Shown here: positions 18,000 through 30,200 of the stretch, piece after piece
How the letters are laid out: each line of letters begins with the position of its first letter
How positions within the stretch are numbered: position 1 is the stretch's first letter
Assembly: GCA_026770025.1 (NCBI GenBank)
Contig: JAMXDE010000010.1
Location: 2,108,001-2,172,000, forward strand
Length of the DNA: 64,000 bases
Direction of reading: 5' to 3'
Source: Craspedostauros australis
Lineage: Eukaryota; Bacillariophyta; Bacillariophyceae; Mastogloiales; Achnanthaceae
The notes under the pieces: model-generated
The model's input: the letters and a program-made list of their open reading frames with translations, nothing else
What the model was told of the DNA's origin: nothing
Database searches by the model: none
Program-made: the position numbers and the translations under genes

Positions 18000-19885
18000 C
18001 AATAATACTCCCGCCGTTGTTTTCTCCGTTGTTCTCTAATTTTACGTCGCTGTGCTCAGTTCGCAAAGGGCATGTGTTGTTCTTGGAATCATTGCTGAGG
18101 GAAACGAAAACGATGTGAGGAGACGGACTGTGCGCCGCAAATGCTGCAAGCCGTGATTTGAGGCGACAAAGCGAGTCGTGACCAACGCTCAGAATGGAAA
18201 AGGCGTAATAATGTGGAGGAATAGCAGCAATCGTTCCACTGTCAGCGATTGTGCCGAACGCCCGCCTGCGATCGCACTTATGGAGGCGACCATTGGCAGC
18301 ACCAGAAAAGTATCTGTGAAGTGTCTGTGACAGACCGAAACAAAGCGACGAAGTCTGTTGGCTACATAACAAAGCAATATAATTATCTAATTGTCCATGG
18401 ACAAGGCCAACAGACGCGTGCGACGCGAGAGGCAACGAAGGCCACAAAAGGTAACAATAGCAACAGGAACAACACATGCGGGTCACTGAAGTGGATGACA
18501 GAGGAGAGGAATGTGCAAATCGCAACACCATGAATGTGGCGAGATTAGTGTGCGTAGGTGAAGAGATATTTTGCTGCAGAGGGATAGAACTTTGTAGAGA
18601 CAGAAGAACAGGCTGGCGATGTAGGACGGAGGGAGACATCAAAGAATGACTGGATGAACGGAAGGATGGAGAGACGAACACACAGATGACATCCAAACCG
18701 ACAACATCAGTACCACCAGCGCGGCTGGTGACGATGTCGGTCTGTGAGACAGGGGGAACTACGCCTAGTGCTTGACCGAGATGTAGTCATAGCCATGGGC
18801 TGCAAAGAGTGGAATGGACAAGTTGCGACCACTTGGCAGATGTGGCGCAGAATGAACACCGCCAAACAAAGCATGAGGTAAAGAATGCAGGGATCAACCA
18901 TGGAGCGGACAGGACACAAGAAGGAAAAGGACCACCACAGAGAAAGGACGGAAAAGCGAATAAGAGGGCAACAGAGCGGCGCAAGGAAGAGCCGTACCTG
19001 ACACGAATCAACCAAAGTAAACATGTTTGGTCCACTACAAGAGGGAGGAAGAAATTTGCAAAATCGAGCGCGAGGGAAAACAAGTAGTATGTGAAAACTG
19101 GGACAGAAACGCAGCGGCTAACGAGACAGAGAGAGCTGAAGGGTGGAAATCGCGCAGACTACCGTGTGCCATTCAATATGTGAAGGAACGAACGTAGATC
19201 AGGAATATGGACGCGGATCCAATCGAGAAGGCTGAGCAGCGAAAGCAGCACAAAAAATGACACAGGACAAACACACAACGCCACGGAAATGGCGGAGGTG
19301 GCAGCCAAGAACGTGGGGAAGGCACCCGCACATAGGAAATGGCGAGAATCGTGGAAGTCTGATGAAGGGCTGCCCCAAAGCACTAATTTAGTCTGTGACC
19401 AGTTCGACCAGGTGGCTTTTCTGCGACAAGAAGGTCTTCGCCTGCGTTTACCTCAACTCCCATTGAAGGAAGCAAGTGACACCACAAACACGGGAATGCG
19501 CTCTCGCACATTTGCGAAGCGGCTACAACGGTCGGTGCCAACAGCGGAGTCCGAAGGACGTCCAACGGACAACGATGACACGGAATCGAGTCGCCAAGCG
19601 CGTCTCCCTCGCCCCGCGAAAAGTGGAGTTGTGCGGTGTGGTTGTGGCGATGGCGATGGCAGACCACAAGATCATCCATGTGTATCGCGAGTGTGGTGAT
19701 TACCTCCATCCACAACAACGGCTCCACATCCTCTGCTCTCTCTCTGTGCGCCCATTCCCACAGGAACTGCACAAAGCCGACAACAGACAAAGTGGAACCT
19801 CAACACTGTCGGTGTTATTCCTTCTGTTCATTCCGAAGTCATTACATCAGACAACCAAGACGGTGTGATTACGAGCAACGTGACG
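18000..19885. other. Long purine-rich spacer between transposase and second disordered-protein gene
   Basis: No gene is supported. The plus strand is rich in A and G (about 18560-19200), and open frames on both strands (for example minus 18696-17914 and plus 19289-19699) have irregular composition and no recognisable motif. The right part is probably the promoter and leader of the gene starting at 19886. The left border of this stretch may include the end of the Harbinger element, but no terminal repeat was found. Confidence 0.4.
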
Positions 19886-22800
19886 ATGATGGATGCGGAC
19901 ACTCGGAGCCGCGGAATTCTGCGTCATTCTGCGCATCCACACTTGGACGCATTCGATAGTGGCAAAGCAACAACAGGCGACACGACGACAAACCAAGCGA
20001 TCGCAGCGGCATCAGCTCTAACAGCGATTCCAACGACATCAAGGAAGAAAGCGATGCCAGTGGCAGCATCGACGCCAGCGTCGGCGACTGCATCCACGAA
20101 CAGCGTCTTGCGCTTTGCCAGCAACGCAGCTGTCGCGTTCACCAGCACGGTGGACAAGGGCATGAAGTCGATGTTTCAAACCAACGTGCAAAGCACAAAT
20201 CGAGATGGCCACAGCGGTGATGTCGCTGATAGGGAAGCTACGATTGAGGATGGTGATGAAGCGATGGATGACGATGAATGTCGATCGGACTGTGCCACGG
20301 CAAACAACTATCACAGCAACCCGACGAGCCGCAACAATCCAAGTGCCAGGGAGCCCGCACCTTCAGATGATATCGGGTGCATTTCCAACCAACTTGATAC
20401 GCAGGATGTTGCTCCCACCTCGCCGCTTCAGGCGGGTCTCGACCGTCGTCGGAGCTCGCCTTCACGTGCCAAGCACGATCTCAACGCTCGGCAATCGCGA
20501 TCACAGGCACGATCACTGTCAAGATCACACTCACAATCAAGGCCACGGGTGCAGGTGCGGACGCAAGCACGGCCATCTTCGCAGCCGCCACTTCGACCCA
20601 GATCGAGATCAAGGTCCAGGTCGCATTCACCTCGACGGAATCGCACCGTCTCGCCATCCGTACCAAAGAAAGGTGGAACATCGCCAACGGCGCAAGCCCA
20701 ATCACCGCAGAAGGGACGGCAAAGCAAAGTCGCAACAGCTATTGCGAGCGTAGCGTCAATGGCAAGACGGAGGCCTCACAATGACAGCAACACCCAACAG
20801 GCAACGAAGACAAGCACTTCTACCCGACGATTTCCGAGAATAAATATCGGCAGCGGTGGCTGGAGTGGCGGCAGAAATAGCAGCAGAAGCAGGAGCAGGA
20901 GCGTCAACCGAAGGCACAACCGCAGTCTCAGTCGCAGCCGCAGCCGCAAACAGACCCTTAACAGCGCGCAGACAGTTTCGACGAAGAGCACCAACACGAC
21001 CACGGCCATGACTATGAGCAGAAGCACTGACGGTGGCAGGAGAGCGGCAAACAGGATGGCATCACCATCAAATCATCCAACACATTCACCAAGAATTGCA
21101 TCCAATGGCTCTCCATCTCAACCTGCGCACTTCAAGGCAGAACGTCGTCATGCGGCCAAGTACATGCCTGCACCCGAATCTCAACATGCCGAAGCGCATC
21201 GGCCAGATGGGAACTACCCAGACGGCGCTGACGGAGCGACGGGACACCATTCCAAAGTTGCGGAAGAGGTGGAGTTGATTGCAATCAAATCACCTGACAA
21301 CAGGTTCATCCATTCAGTTCTGATCGCAGGGACGCAGATCGGAAGGAAGTTCCATTCCCTCAAACGACTCGGACACGTTCAGGTGGAACGCAGTGCTGCT
21401 GAACAGATGATCGACGTCGACGATTCTTCCGACACACCTGAGCAACACAGCACTCGTCATGGAGCAAGGATGATGCACGGTGATCGTGAAGAAGATTATC
21501 ACCAACACACACCGAGAACAAACAGATGGAACTTCTGGTCGAAACAAATGGGTGCATCTGTAGATCCGAGGTCGTCGAGAGCTGCCAGGGGCATGCCTCC
21601 GATGTCGCCGTCTGGCAGAAGACTCAGAGGCAAGCGCACCTCCAGAAATCGGCGCCAATCCAGTCCTTCTCCAGGTGGGCATAGGAAACGGGGTCAGACA
21701 CTGCGGAAATCACCCAGGAGCAGCGCCAGCGATCGCATTCGTGCCAGCAGGAACTCCATGCCACCCATGTCGCCTCAGCGGACACAGAGCACGAGGAAGC
21801 GGCAGTTGGGGGAGGCAAGGAGGAAGCCTTCACCGGGTCCGATGCTGCAAAACCGCAAAGCAACGATCGCACAGCATGCTCAGCCTTCGCACCATCACCA
21901 ACACGTGACCAGCAATGACAGTGCGTCATCCTTGGCCCAGAGATCGAGAGGCAGCCGCTCGACGCTCGATACCACCCAAGCTGTTGGCGATTCGGATCCT
22001 TCTCTATCTCCTTTCGACATCGTGATGTTCTCGCCAAGTCTTCAACAGGAAGGTGATGTGGCTGTGGGCGTCGATCTTGTCGAGATGTTCCAGCAATCTA
22101 TTGCACTACACCAGCAGCAGCAGCAGCAGCAGCACTCCCCTCGCCATGAGCTCGCGCCGGATACTGATCCCGTGTGTGAAATTGATGCTCGCAACCCCAG
22201 CGACATGAGGCACGTTTGTATGAGCAAGCATAAACATGATGCTCGAGATGACGGTGAAGCTGAGGAGGCCAGCGGAAGCGAAGGCGAAAGCAGAACTGCC
22301 GGAGAAGATAAAGCTTATTATGTTGCCAAAGAGTCAGATGCTGCATTCAGCGATACGAAGGACGAGACGTCCGCCAGCTCGAAGATCACCCGCAGGATGC
22401 GCTCCAATAGCGATGCGACGGCGTCGAGTGAGGCGGAGGAAGAGCTTGAGACCTTCAACGGGCTCACCTTGCAGGACCTCGTGCGCTCGGTGCGACGAGC
22501 CAGAAAGCTAGCGACGGAGATTGAAAAGAAAAAGACCACAGAAGTCCTCCGATCCCCGTCCAGAACTCGCACCGTGGAGGCAGACACGTCGTCCAAGGTC
22601 TCATCATCGCGCACTTCATCCGTGAACAAATCGAAGGTGCGAGATCTGCAGAATGCAATCCTGACGCTAGAGATGTATGCCAGCCGCTACGGAATGGAAG
22701 AGAGAGAATTGATAACCACGATTGCGGAACGGTGCCGTCGGAAGATTCGAGATAGCAAGAAGAAAGAGAAGAAGCAGAAGACGACAACTTCGACAACGAG

Positions 22801-23239
22801 GAAGAAGAAGAGGAAGAACCAACGATCTCGGAATGGCACCGGTTCTGGACAGGGACCACCGAAAGAGCTGCATCTCAATGATCTCCCAATCGCTCTTTCC
22901 ACTGAAGGCAACAGGATCCGCCGCGATGCCCGCACCCATGCAAGCGATGATTCCTGTTCCACAACCAGCTCAGACAGCTGCGACAGTGAGACCCATGGAA
23001 GGGATGCGGATGAGTCACACGCTGCAGGAACCGTCGACTACATGACAGACACTAGCGAGACCGAATTCAATGGCACCGAAATGGACGACAGTCTCCGCAC
23101 CGACTGCGAGCCCATGGACGATTCAGGCAGAACGTACTTCCATTCACTTGGATCCATCACAGCCGATGACGGAATGATGACGGTGATCTCGGAGGACGAT
23201 GGCCGATCGCAGTCCTACTGCGGTGGCTTCTTTTGTTGA
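19886..23239 (+). CDS. Arg/Ser-rich disordered protein with C-terminal helix pair (1117 aa)
   Basis: This is an intronless frame starting at ATG 19886 (A at -3). Residues 190-370 contain many Arg-Ser dipeptides (RSRSRSRSHSPRR, SRSRSRSVNRR), as in SR splicing proteins, but no RNA-recognition motif is present. A short ordered-looking segment at about 459-502 (EEVELIAIKSPDN through VLIAGTQIGRKFHSL) resembles a segment near residue 2440 of the 1173-10784 protein (EGIELIARQTKSG...AILIAKSG). RWNFWSKQM lies near residue 547, and PPMSP occurs twice (DNA about 21595 and 21760). Two predicted helices near the end (about 857-883 and 917-955; LQNAILTLEMYASRYGMEER) match the giant protein's C-terminus. 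A Lys-rich run follows, then an acidic tail ending YCGGFFC. It is a paralogue of the neighbouring giant genes; function unknown. Confidence 0.8.
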   Translation: MMDADTRSRGILRHSAHPHLDAFDSGKATTGDTTTNQAIAAASALTAIPTTSRKKAMPVAASTPASATASTNSVLRFASNAAVAFTSTVDKGMKSMFQTNVQSTNRDGHSGDVADREATIEDGDEAMDDDECRSDCATANNYHSNPTSRNNPSAREPAPSDDIGCISNQLDTQDVAPTSPLQAGLDRRRSSPSRAKHDLNARQSRSQARSLSRSHSQSRPRVQVRTQARPSSQPPLRPRSRSRSRSHSPRRNRTVSPSVPKKGGTSPTAQAQSPQKGRQSKVATAIASVASMARRRPHNDSNTQQATKTSTSTRRFPRINIGSGGWSGGRNSSRSRSRSVNRRHNRSLSRSRSRKQTLNSAQTVSTKSTNTTTAMTMSRSTDGGRRAANRMASPSNHPTHSPRIASNGSPSQPAHFKAERRHAAKYMPAPESQHAEAHRPDGNYPDGADGATGHHSKVAEEVELIAIKSPDNRFIHSVLIAGTQIGRKFHSLKRLGHVQVERSAAEQMIDVDDSSDTPEQHSTRHGARMMHGDREEDYHQHTPRTNRWNFWSKQMGASVDPRSSRAARGMPPMSPSGRRLRGKRTSRNRRQSSPSPGGHRKRGQTLRKSPRSSASDRIRASRNSMPPMSPQRTQSTRKRQLGEARRKPSPGPMLQNRKATIAQHAQPSHHHQHVTSNDSASSLAQRSRGSRSTLDTTQAVGDSDPSLSPFDIVMFSPSLQQEGDVAVGVDLVEMFQQSIALHQQQQQQQHSPRHELAPDTDPVCEIDARNPSDMRHVCMSKHKHDARDDGEAEEASGSEGESRTAGEDKAYYVAKESDAAFSDTKDETSASSKITRRMRSNSDATASSEAEEELETFNGLTLQDLVRSVRRARKLATEIEKKKTTEVLRSPSRTRTVEADTSSKVSSSRTSSVNKSKVRDLQNAILTLEMYASRYGMEERELITTIAERCRRKIRDSKKKEKKQKTTTSTTRKKKRKNQRSRNGTGSGQGPPKELHLNDLPIALSTEGNRIRRDARTHASDDSCSTTSSDSCDSETHGRDADESHAAGTVDYMTDTSETEFNGTEMDDSLRTDCEPMDDSGRTYFHSLGSITADDGMMTVISEDDGRSQSYCGGFFC

Positions 23240-24223
23240 GGCTCAGATCGAGGTCGAGATCGAGGTTGCCGGGTGCGCGAATTGGAGTACGAACATGATT
23301 TTGTCCAGTGTAGCTGAGCACTGCAACATTTGATGGAGAGTAAGAACCTCTCCGGAGGGAATAGTCCAAACCATTTCCTTGTTGATGGCTCCACAATCAA
23401 AGCAGAGCGCTGTATGATCCAATACCAAGTCGAGTCAAGAGTAGAGTAGACAAGTACGAGAGAGAGAGGGAGAGACAGAGAGAGCAACGCTCTCGAGAGT
23501 CCTCGACTCTCTCTCTCTCTGTCTGTATGGAGTACAAGGCAGAGATAGACTTGAAACCAACGTCAAGGATCGACAATCTACACTAGTTTCCGTAGGCTGC
23601 GTCAAATCGACGCTGACCCAATCGACCAGCATGACCACATCATCTCATTCAAAGTAGTCGGACTGTCTATTGGCGATCACATCTGACAGGACGGCGTGCA
23701 ATCGTGTCGCATCGACTGTGCGCGTGTCTTGTCGTCGCAATTTTACTTAACCATTGGTATCCGATGAGACACTTCATGCGCAGCGGCGCGCTCTTGAAGC
23801 GAGGAGGTTGTATCTGTCACATTTTCTGGCACATGGCACAGTGTGTGACGGAATGGGCGATCGCGCTAACTCGTGCCAGCTTACGGAAACGCAGCGAATG
23901 TCAACAATTCCGTGTAGCTTCGCGTGCAAAAACTGAACGCCTTTCTCCGTTTGTGTGTTCGTGCACGTGTGGTACTCTGCGCTACCGAATTCACAACACA
24001 TGGCGTATTCACCATCGGCACCAATAATACTCTGCAACAGCGACAACAACGACAATAACAGCAACCAAAGCAATAGCATCAACAACATCAACAACAATCC
24101 CCGCTCACAAGCACAACCTCATTGTGCCCAACCGATAACAACGATCAAGAGCCAGTCGGTCCTTGCTATCATTGTCCTGTACCGACCTCGATCAGCCGGA
24201 AAGAAGTAGAGGTGATTGGCAAC
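23240..24223. other. Spacer with GA/CT hairpin and CAA-rich leader
   Basis: No gene is seen. A purine run (23457-23484) and a pyrimidine run (23506-23524) form an inverted repeat: AGACAGAGAGAG at 23473-23484 pairs with 23513-23524, and the loop contains the palindrome CTCTCGAGAG. It lies about 230 nt beyond the stop of the upstream gene. The last 200 bases (about 24035-24110) are CAACAA-rich and look like an unstructured 5' leader of the next gene. Confidence 0.5.
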
Positions 24224-27200
24224 ATGAGGTTCCGCAAGTCACCGAAAGCGAGCGAACGCGACACCAAGGGCCGAAGCCGGCAGTCATCGCCAAGGAAGAC
24301 GCGTGGTTCTGCCGAGATGGCAACTGCGAAATCGAAGAGGACCGCAAACAAAAACAAAGGCGGGAGGGCTGACAAGCGTGGCAATGCCACTATCAACGCG
24401 CGCAGCCAAGACAAAGTCGGATCCAAGAATGCAGCGGTTGCATCTCCCTCAACCCGCAAGGAGTCACGTGATCAGACGTCGTCTTGGGCTCAGGAGGAGC
24501 CGAGGGACTTCCGCTTCGACAAGTCTGCCGATTACGAAGAACCACGCGAGGGGGCCGCATCTGCGAGAGATGAAGCAACAACTGTTTACGATCCTCTGCA
24601 GCACTTGCAAGATGGTGATGAGGTGCCGACACATCTTCTGACGGAAGCCTTCATCGCGATGGAAACGGCCCGCATCAGGAATGCAGGGGTGATGCCATCC
24701 CCAGCCACTCAGCGAAGGAATGCACAAGGAACAAACGGAAGCGGTGCACGTGGCGCTGGCCACAGTCACTTGACGGTCAAGCCGTCAATGGATGATGCGA
24801 CAGACATGCCTAGTCAAAGAACGACTCCGAAGAACAAGCACGGCAGAGCCAGTCCTCGTCGATCAACCAGACGAAGTGGCGGTGGTAAGAAGTCATCGGC
24901 TGATTCCTTGGGTACCGACGTGAATGCCGACGAGGCCAACGGTGCCATTTCACGCCGAGGCGGGCGACAGACCCAGAGCAAGAAACCGACCAAGAAACTC
25001 GGGAAGGCCGTCTCCATGAATCGCATGTTCGGCTCCAGGAAGGGAAAGAACGTCTCGCAGAAGATCACTGCATCACCCAAGAATGCACCCTCGCCGACCA
25101 AGCAAACGAGAAAACAGGTAGCCAAGCACCAAGGCTCCGGTAGGACGAGCGTTGGCGTCGCGGCAAAGGCGCTTGCAAGTATGCGTGGCGGCAAGGCAAC
25201 GAGGAAGGTCAAGACGGCGAAAGCGAAGGGCAACGCCAAGAAGAACAAGCTGTCGACCATCCCGCCGCAGCGACTCCTCACACAGCTTTCGGAAGATGCC
25301 GTTGAGGTTGTTGACTCCGGTTCCCGCGTCGTGTTCATCGAGCACGGCGGAGGCAAGGCGAAGAAGTACTCTGTAACGAAGAAGCAGATCGAACACACGG
25401 AACGCTCCACCGGGATTGTCCGAACAAAGTCCACACCGAGTGGGTTCAGCCTGCCAGAGCTCAAGCTGAACCCCAGCAGCAGCAGCAACACGACGACATC
25501 CACTATCCATGCCAGCAACAGCATGAGAGAGGGAGGGACGTGGAAGCACAGAACGCTGTCCTTCAACAGTCTGGGCAGCACGAGCAGGATGCGACCACTC
25601 GCCAAGCCCTTCGCGGTGCGTTCCGGTGGGCGCATGGCGCAGGCGCTGCGTTCCCCGCAGCTCGAGAAGGCGCTTCGCCCAATCTCCGAAACCTTCGACG
25701 GAGTGAACTCCATCAAGTCGGACAGCGATGATTCATCCGATCAGCAGTCGCTGTCAGCATCGACGTCGGTCACCGGCGCATCAGGCGCCCGCGATGAGAT
25801 AACCGCCTCGGCATCCACTGCTGCTGCCACATCCGGCAGTGTGTACAACTTCCAGGCGCAGGATTTCACCACGATGTGCGGTGCTGACTTCGCGCCGGCG
25901 GCTGCACCAGCAAAGCCACACAACCCGCAGGTGCAGCAGAGCCCATCGTGGATGGCGTGCGTGTCCAACCCCTTCGGTCTCGATCACCTCTTTGCCAACG
26001 ATGAGGAAGATGAGGCGAACCAAGACGATGAAAGCTACTTCAACTTTATGAACGACCTAGGCTCTGCCGACACGAGCACGGACTTCGACGCCAGTGGGCG
26101 GCACGGGCAAATGGCAGCCTCGTCACCCAGGTCATCTGCGTCCAGACCTCCTGCTATCGACACAGGCATGAGCAGCGTGAATGCCACCCAAAGTGTCCTA
26201 TCATCTCCGTTTGCCGGCATGGAGTCTCCGGCGTGGACGAAGTGGATCGCTGATGCGATCAACGCAGCACCGACTCTTCTTGCCGGTGGCGCGCAGGCTG
26301 AAGCCCCGCCCAATGGCAATGACAACGGCAACATCGCGATCAACCACACACAAGATGATGCGAATCATCTTCAGTACGAGTACCAAGGGCAGGACGAAGA
26401 CGAAGATCAAATTCAAGCCGCCAGCCACAACGAATACGACAACCACATGGACGCAGCAACGGCGGGTGTCACAAACAAGCACGTGCCCAACATATCTTCC
26501 GTCCCCCAAGGCCCTGTGACCTTGGCCAACGCAACGCCAAATGCTGAGCGTGGCACAGACTCAGGCAACGATGACCAAATCAAAGACGACAATGTCGAGA
26601 CCGGCATGATGGGAGGAGGAGGGATGGTCTTCCTTGTCGGGCGTGATGGAACAACTGAGCTTTCGCACCCCGTGACAGACAGCGAGCAGGATGAAGGATC
26701 ACCTCGAAGGAGATGGCGCAAGAAGGACAAGAACAGATCCCCGCGCAGACGATTCTTCGGTTCGGCGTTTGGGAGAAGTGCCCAAAGCAGGAAGCAGAAG
26801 AAGAATGCGTCGAATTTGAACAACGGCCGTCGTCCACCGTTGTCTCCCAGCATGGCAACAACGGAAGTTGTGGACAGTGTCACCAACGGTCGGGATACGA
26901 GAACGAAGACAGGCAGCCCATCGGCACGTGGCTGGAGTGATGCAGGCGACGAGGGCCACACCTTGAGTTCTGGTAGTGGCAATGGAAATGGAAACCAGCA
27001 GAAGCAATCCAAGCAAACCAAGTCCAACACGGGCAAGCCTACGACGCCGTCCGCCAGCAGGCGACGCCGATCGTGGTTTCCTTCCAGGAAGAAGCTGTCG
27101 AAGGATGGTGATGATGACCACAAAGCCACAAATAACTACAATGCCAACATGAAGGACGGTGGCGACAACGCCAATACCGCAGGTTTGACAACGAACACAG

Positions 27201-30200
27201 AAGCCACGGATGGTGGTGCTGTCGGTGCTGCCAATGCCTACAACGCGCGCGGAGACGGCAAAGATGAAGGTGAAGGCACACAAACCAAAGAAGGTTCGCT
27301 TGCTGCAGCAGGTACCAGCAACGACGTTTCGATGTCGATGTTCGGCACTGCACAAGAAGCGCCGTCGGTGGTGACCAGGACGACGCAGCCATCTAAGACG
27401 CTGACATCCACAGCATGGACACACTGCATGCCCAGGCCTCCTACGTTGACCAAATGCGGAAGCTTCCAAACCGCTGTCTACCCCTCGGAAGGAAATGGAA
27501 CCGAAACGGTTGTCAGCGACATCGTGGAGACGACCAAGTATGCTGCTACAACACTAGTCGACGGCGCTGTTGCGATGGCACTCGCCATCGATGCGACGCA
27601 AGCAAGAACAGCAAACTCGCGGTCCGCCGTCGCCTCTGTTGCACCAACCAATACCAACGAGGCAGATACAGGTGCTGTTGCTTCCACTCTTCTTACCAGC
27701 AATTCTGCAGACCCACAAGGTGATGTTATCGATGGCATCGCATCGGCAGCCGATGCGAATCTAGACGCAGATACAGGCGCAGATGGCATCCACAACAACA
27801 GGAAGAGTCCACCGTCGGATGGAGCAGAGGATGCCTCCGTTGCTGTCCAACCGGAACCTGTCGCTGCCTTTTCTCATGATGATGCCGTCGAGAATCAACA
27901 TGCCCACACCGAAGCCGAAACACCACCGGCTGAGAAGTCATTCACGCAGGCGGATCCATCGTCCATGTCATCATCCGGGCCAACCGTACAACTCAAGGGC
28001 AAGATGAAGACAAGCAAGAAGCTCTTCAGATTCTGGCCCAAGAAGAAGTCGAAGAAGACTGCAGAAACGATCCCGGCAGACACCAGCCGTACTGCATCCA
28101 CCAAATCACCGGCTGAACCATTGCCAACATTCACATCCCTGACACCAACGTCACCATCTTCGAAGCATTCAGCCAAGCTACGTGGCAAGTTGCAAGCAAG
28201 CGGTGGTGGAAAGCAGCAACACAAGGATTCCACTGCGATCATCAACGATGGTGCCAAGGACGAAGTGTCCGATGTGTTTAGATCAACGGGCTTGTTGGCC
28301 ACCATCGACAATGCCAGTGGTGCGCCAAACGACAAGAAGCAACATGCGGCGTCACCACCATCTGAGTCAGCCATCGTACCGAAGGCGGCACCATTGCAAC
28401 TGCAACAGCCTCCTGGAGACTCGACACCAAACACCAAGGCTGCCATTGCCTCTACCTTGTCCCCATCATCCCTGCCACCGCGTCCTCCGTCTCCTGCGTT
28501 CGCAGCACGCTCATCCTTCACCAAGGCGAACATGCACTCGCTGTCGCCCGCTGCATCAAGCGTGTCGGCTTCCAGTGCCAAGAGTTCTCAAAGGAGCCTG
28601 CAGATGGATGCATCGATTGCGTCTTCCACTGTCTCAAAGAAGGACGCCATCGACAAGGCACCCGTTCAAGGCAGCACCACGCCCAACCGCTCGGAGGGTA
28701 CAGAAGCCGAACCAGAGCCACAATGGTACGAGCGCCTGGTCAATTCGGCCACATCGTTCGCCAGCAACATGTCCATGGCGGCAGACACGGCAGCTGACGG
28801 AGAGCATGCGAAGCAGGCAGCAGAGCAACACGACGAGAGAAGGTCCGTAACTGAATCACCGAACGAAACCACACTTGGTGACGGTGTCAACGACGTTGAC
28901 GGCGAAGGCGATGGTGCTGACGGTGGTGTTGACGAACCTGCACACGACCAAGCCAGAGCCGCACGAAGCTTCAGCCAGAACAGCAACGGCAACATCAGCA
29001 ACTCCGACCACATGCTCCGGTTGAATCAAACTGAAGGGGATGAGTCAGAGGCCTTCAGGAGCATCACTCTCCTGCAATCCTGGAACTCCATCACGCCGTC
29101 ATCAGTCAAACCGACAACATCGTCGAAGGGGTCTGTGGCTGAGGACGGAACGAGCAGTGAGACAGGTGACAAGGCGGTTCCAACGGATAGCTCCGTTGCA
29201 GAATCATCGAAGAATGGCATCTCACGAACCAGCAGTCGCGTGAGCAACGGCAATCAATCCGAAGGCGGATCGAAACGCAGCGCGGTGATGCCGGCTGGCT
29301 CTAATCTAAGCAACGGCGCATCCCAAGCGCACAGCGTTCACGGCAGCCAGAGTCGCACAAGCAAAGGCACAGGAACACGGAGTGGCGCAGGCAATAGCAA
29401 TAGCGGAAGCCAGCGTTCTAACTCTTCCAGGCTCGCGCAGAAGCTCTCGCGCGATTTCAGTGCGGGGGGAAAGAACATCATCACGCCGCCGTTACCTCCA
29501 ACGCACAAACCTGCCAGCTCCAACGGAGGGAATAGCATCAGTGGCAGCACCAGCAGCAGGCGAAGAAGCAGAAGCACAGAACGTACTTGCGATGCCAACG
29601 AGCATGACATGGAGCCATCCATCACCATCCACAAGAACAGCAGCATCCTGAGCAAGCTGAGCAGAGACTCAGCATCGCTGTCGCTCACCTCCGACTTTGA
29701 CAACGTAAGACGAATCACCAGACCACCTTCTGGCAGCCTCGGCCACACGGACGCCGGTTCCGTGAGTATCATCAGATCCGCCAGCGTCCAAGGCAAGGGG
29801 GAGACTGACGTGAGCGTCTCAGTCACAAACGAAAGCGCCGAGGTTGTGAGCCTTGCGGGCACTCCACCACATGATGATGATGATGATGATGATGGTGATG
29901 CGTCGCCTCGTGCTGACGTGAACGTTGAGAAGGGGAGTGAGATTGCGAGCGCTGAGAACAGCCAGCGTAACACCGCTGATGCCAACATCAACTTGGACAC
30001 GCACGTAGACGACGCGCAATGCCATGACGATGAGGCCGATGATCATGAAACTGACGCGCATGAAATCGAAGATGATTCACTCTGTGGCACACCCGTCATG
30101 CTTCCACCCAATCTGGCAGACGCCAGCATGTCCTCTGTCTCGAACAGCCATCACCTTTCCTCGGCAGTGACATCGTCAGATTCCAGCATGGAGCATCAGG

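Noticed and set aside
17914-18696. Minus-strand open frame of 260 codons overlapping the transposase 3' end
   Set aside because: No domain, odd composition, overlaps the real gene; the spacer is purine-rich, which keeps the reverse frame open.
19886-23239. Idea that the Arg/Ser-rich protein is an SR splicing factor
   Set aside because: RS dipeptides are present but there is no RNA-recognition motif, and its C-terminus ties it to the disordered cluster.
24814-25716. Minus-strand open frame of 300 codons
   Set aside because: Antisense shadow of the giant gene at 24224-31096; no ATG context or motif.
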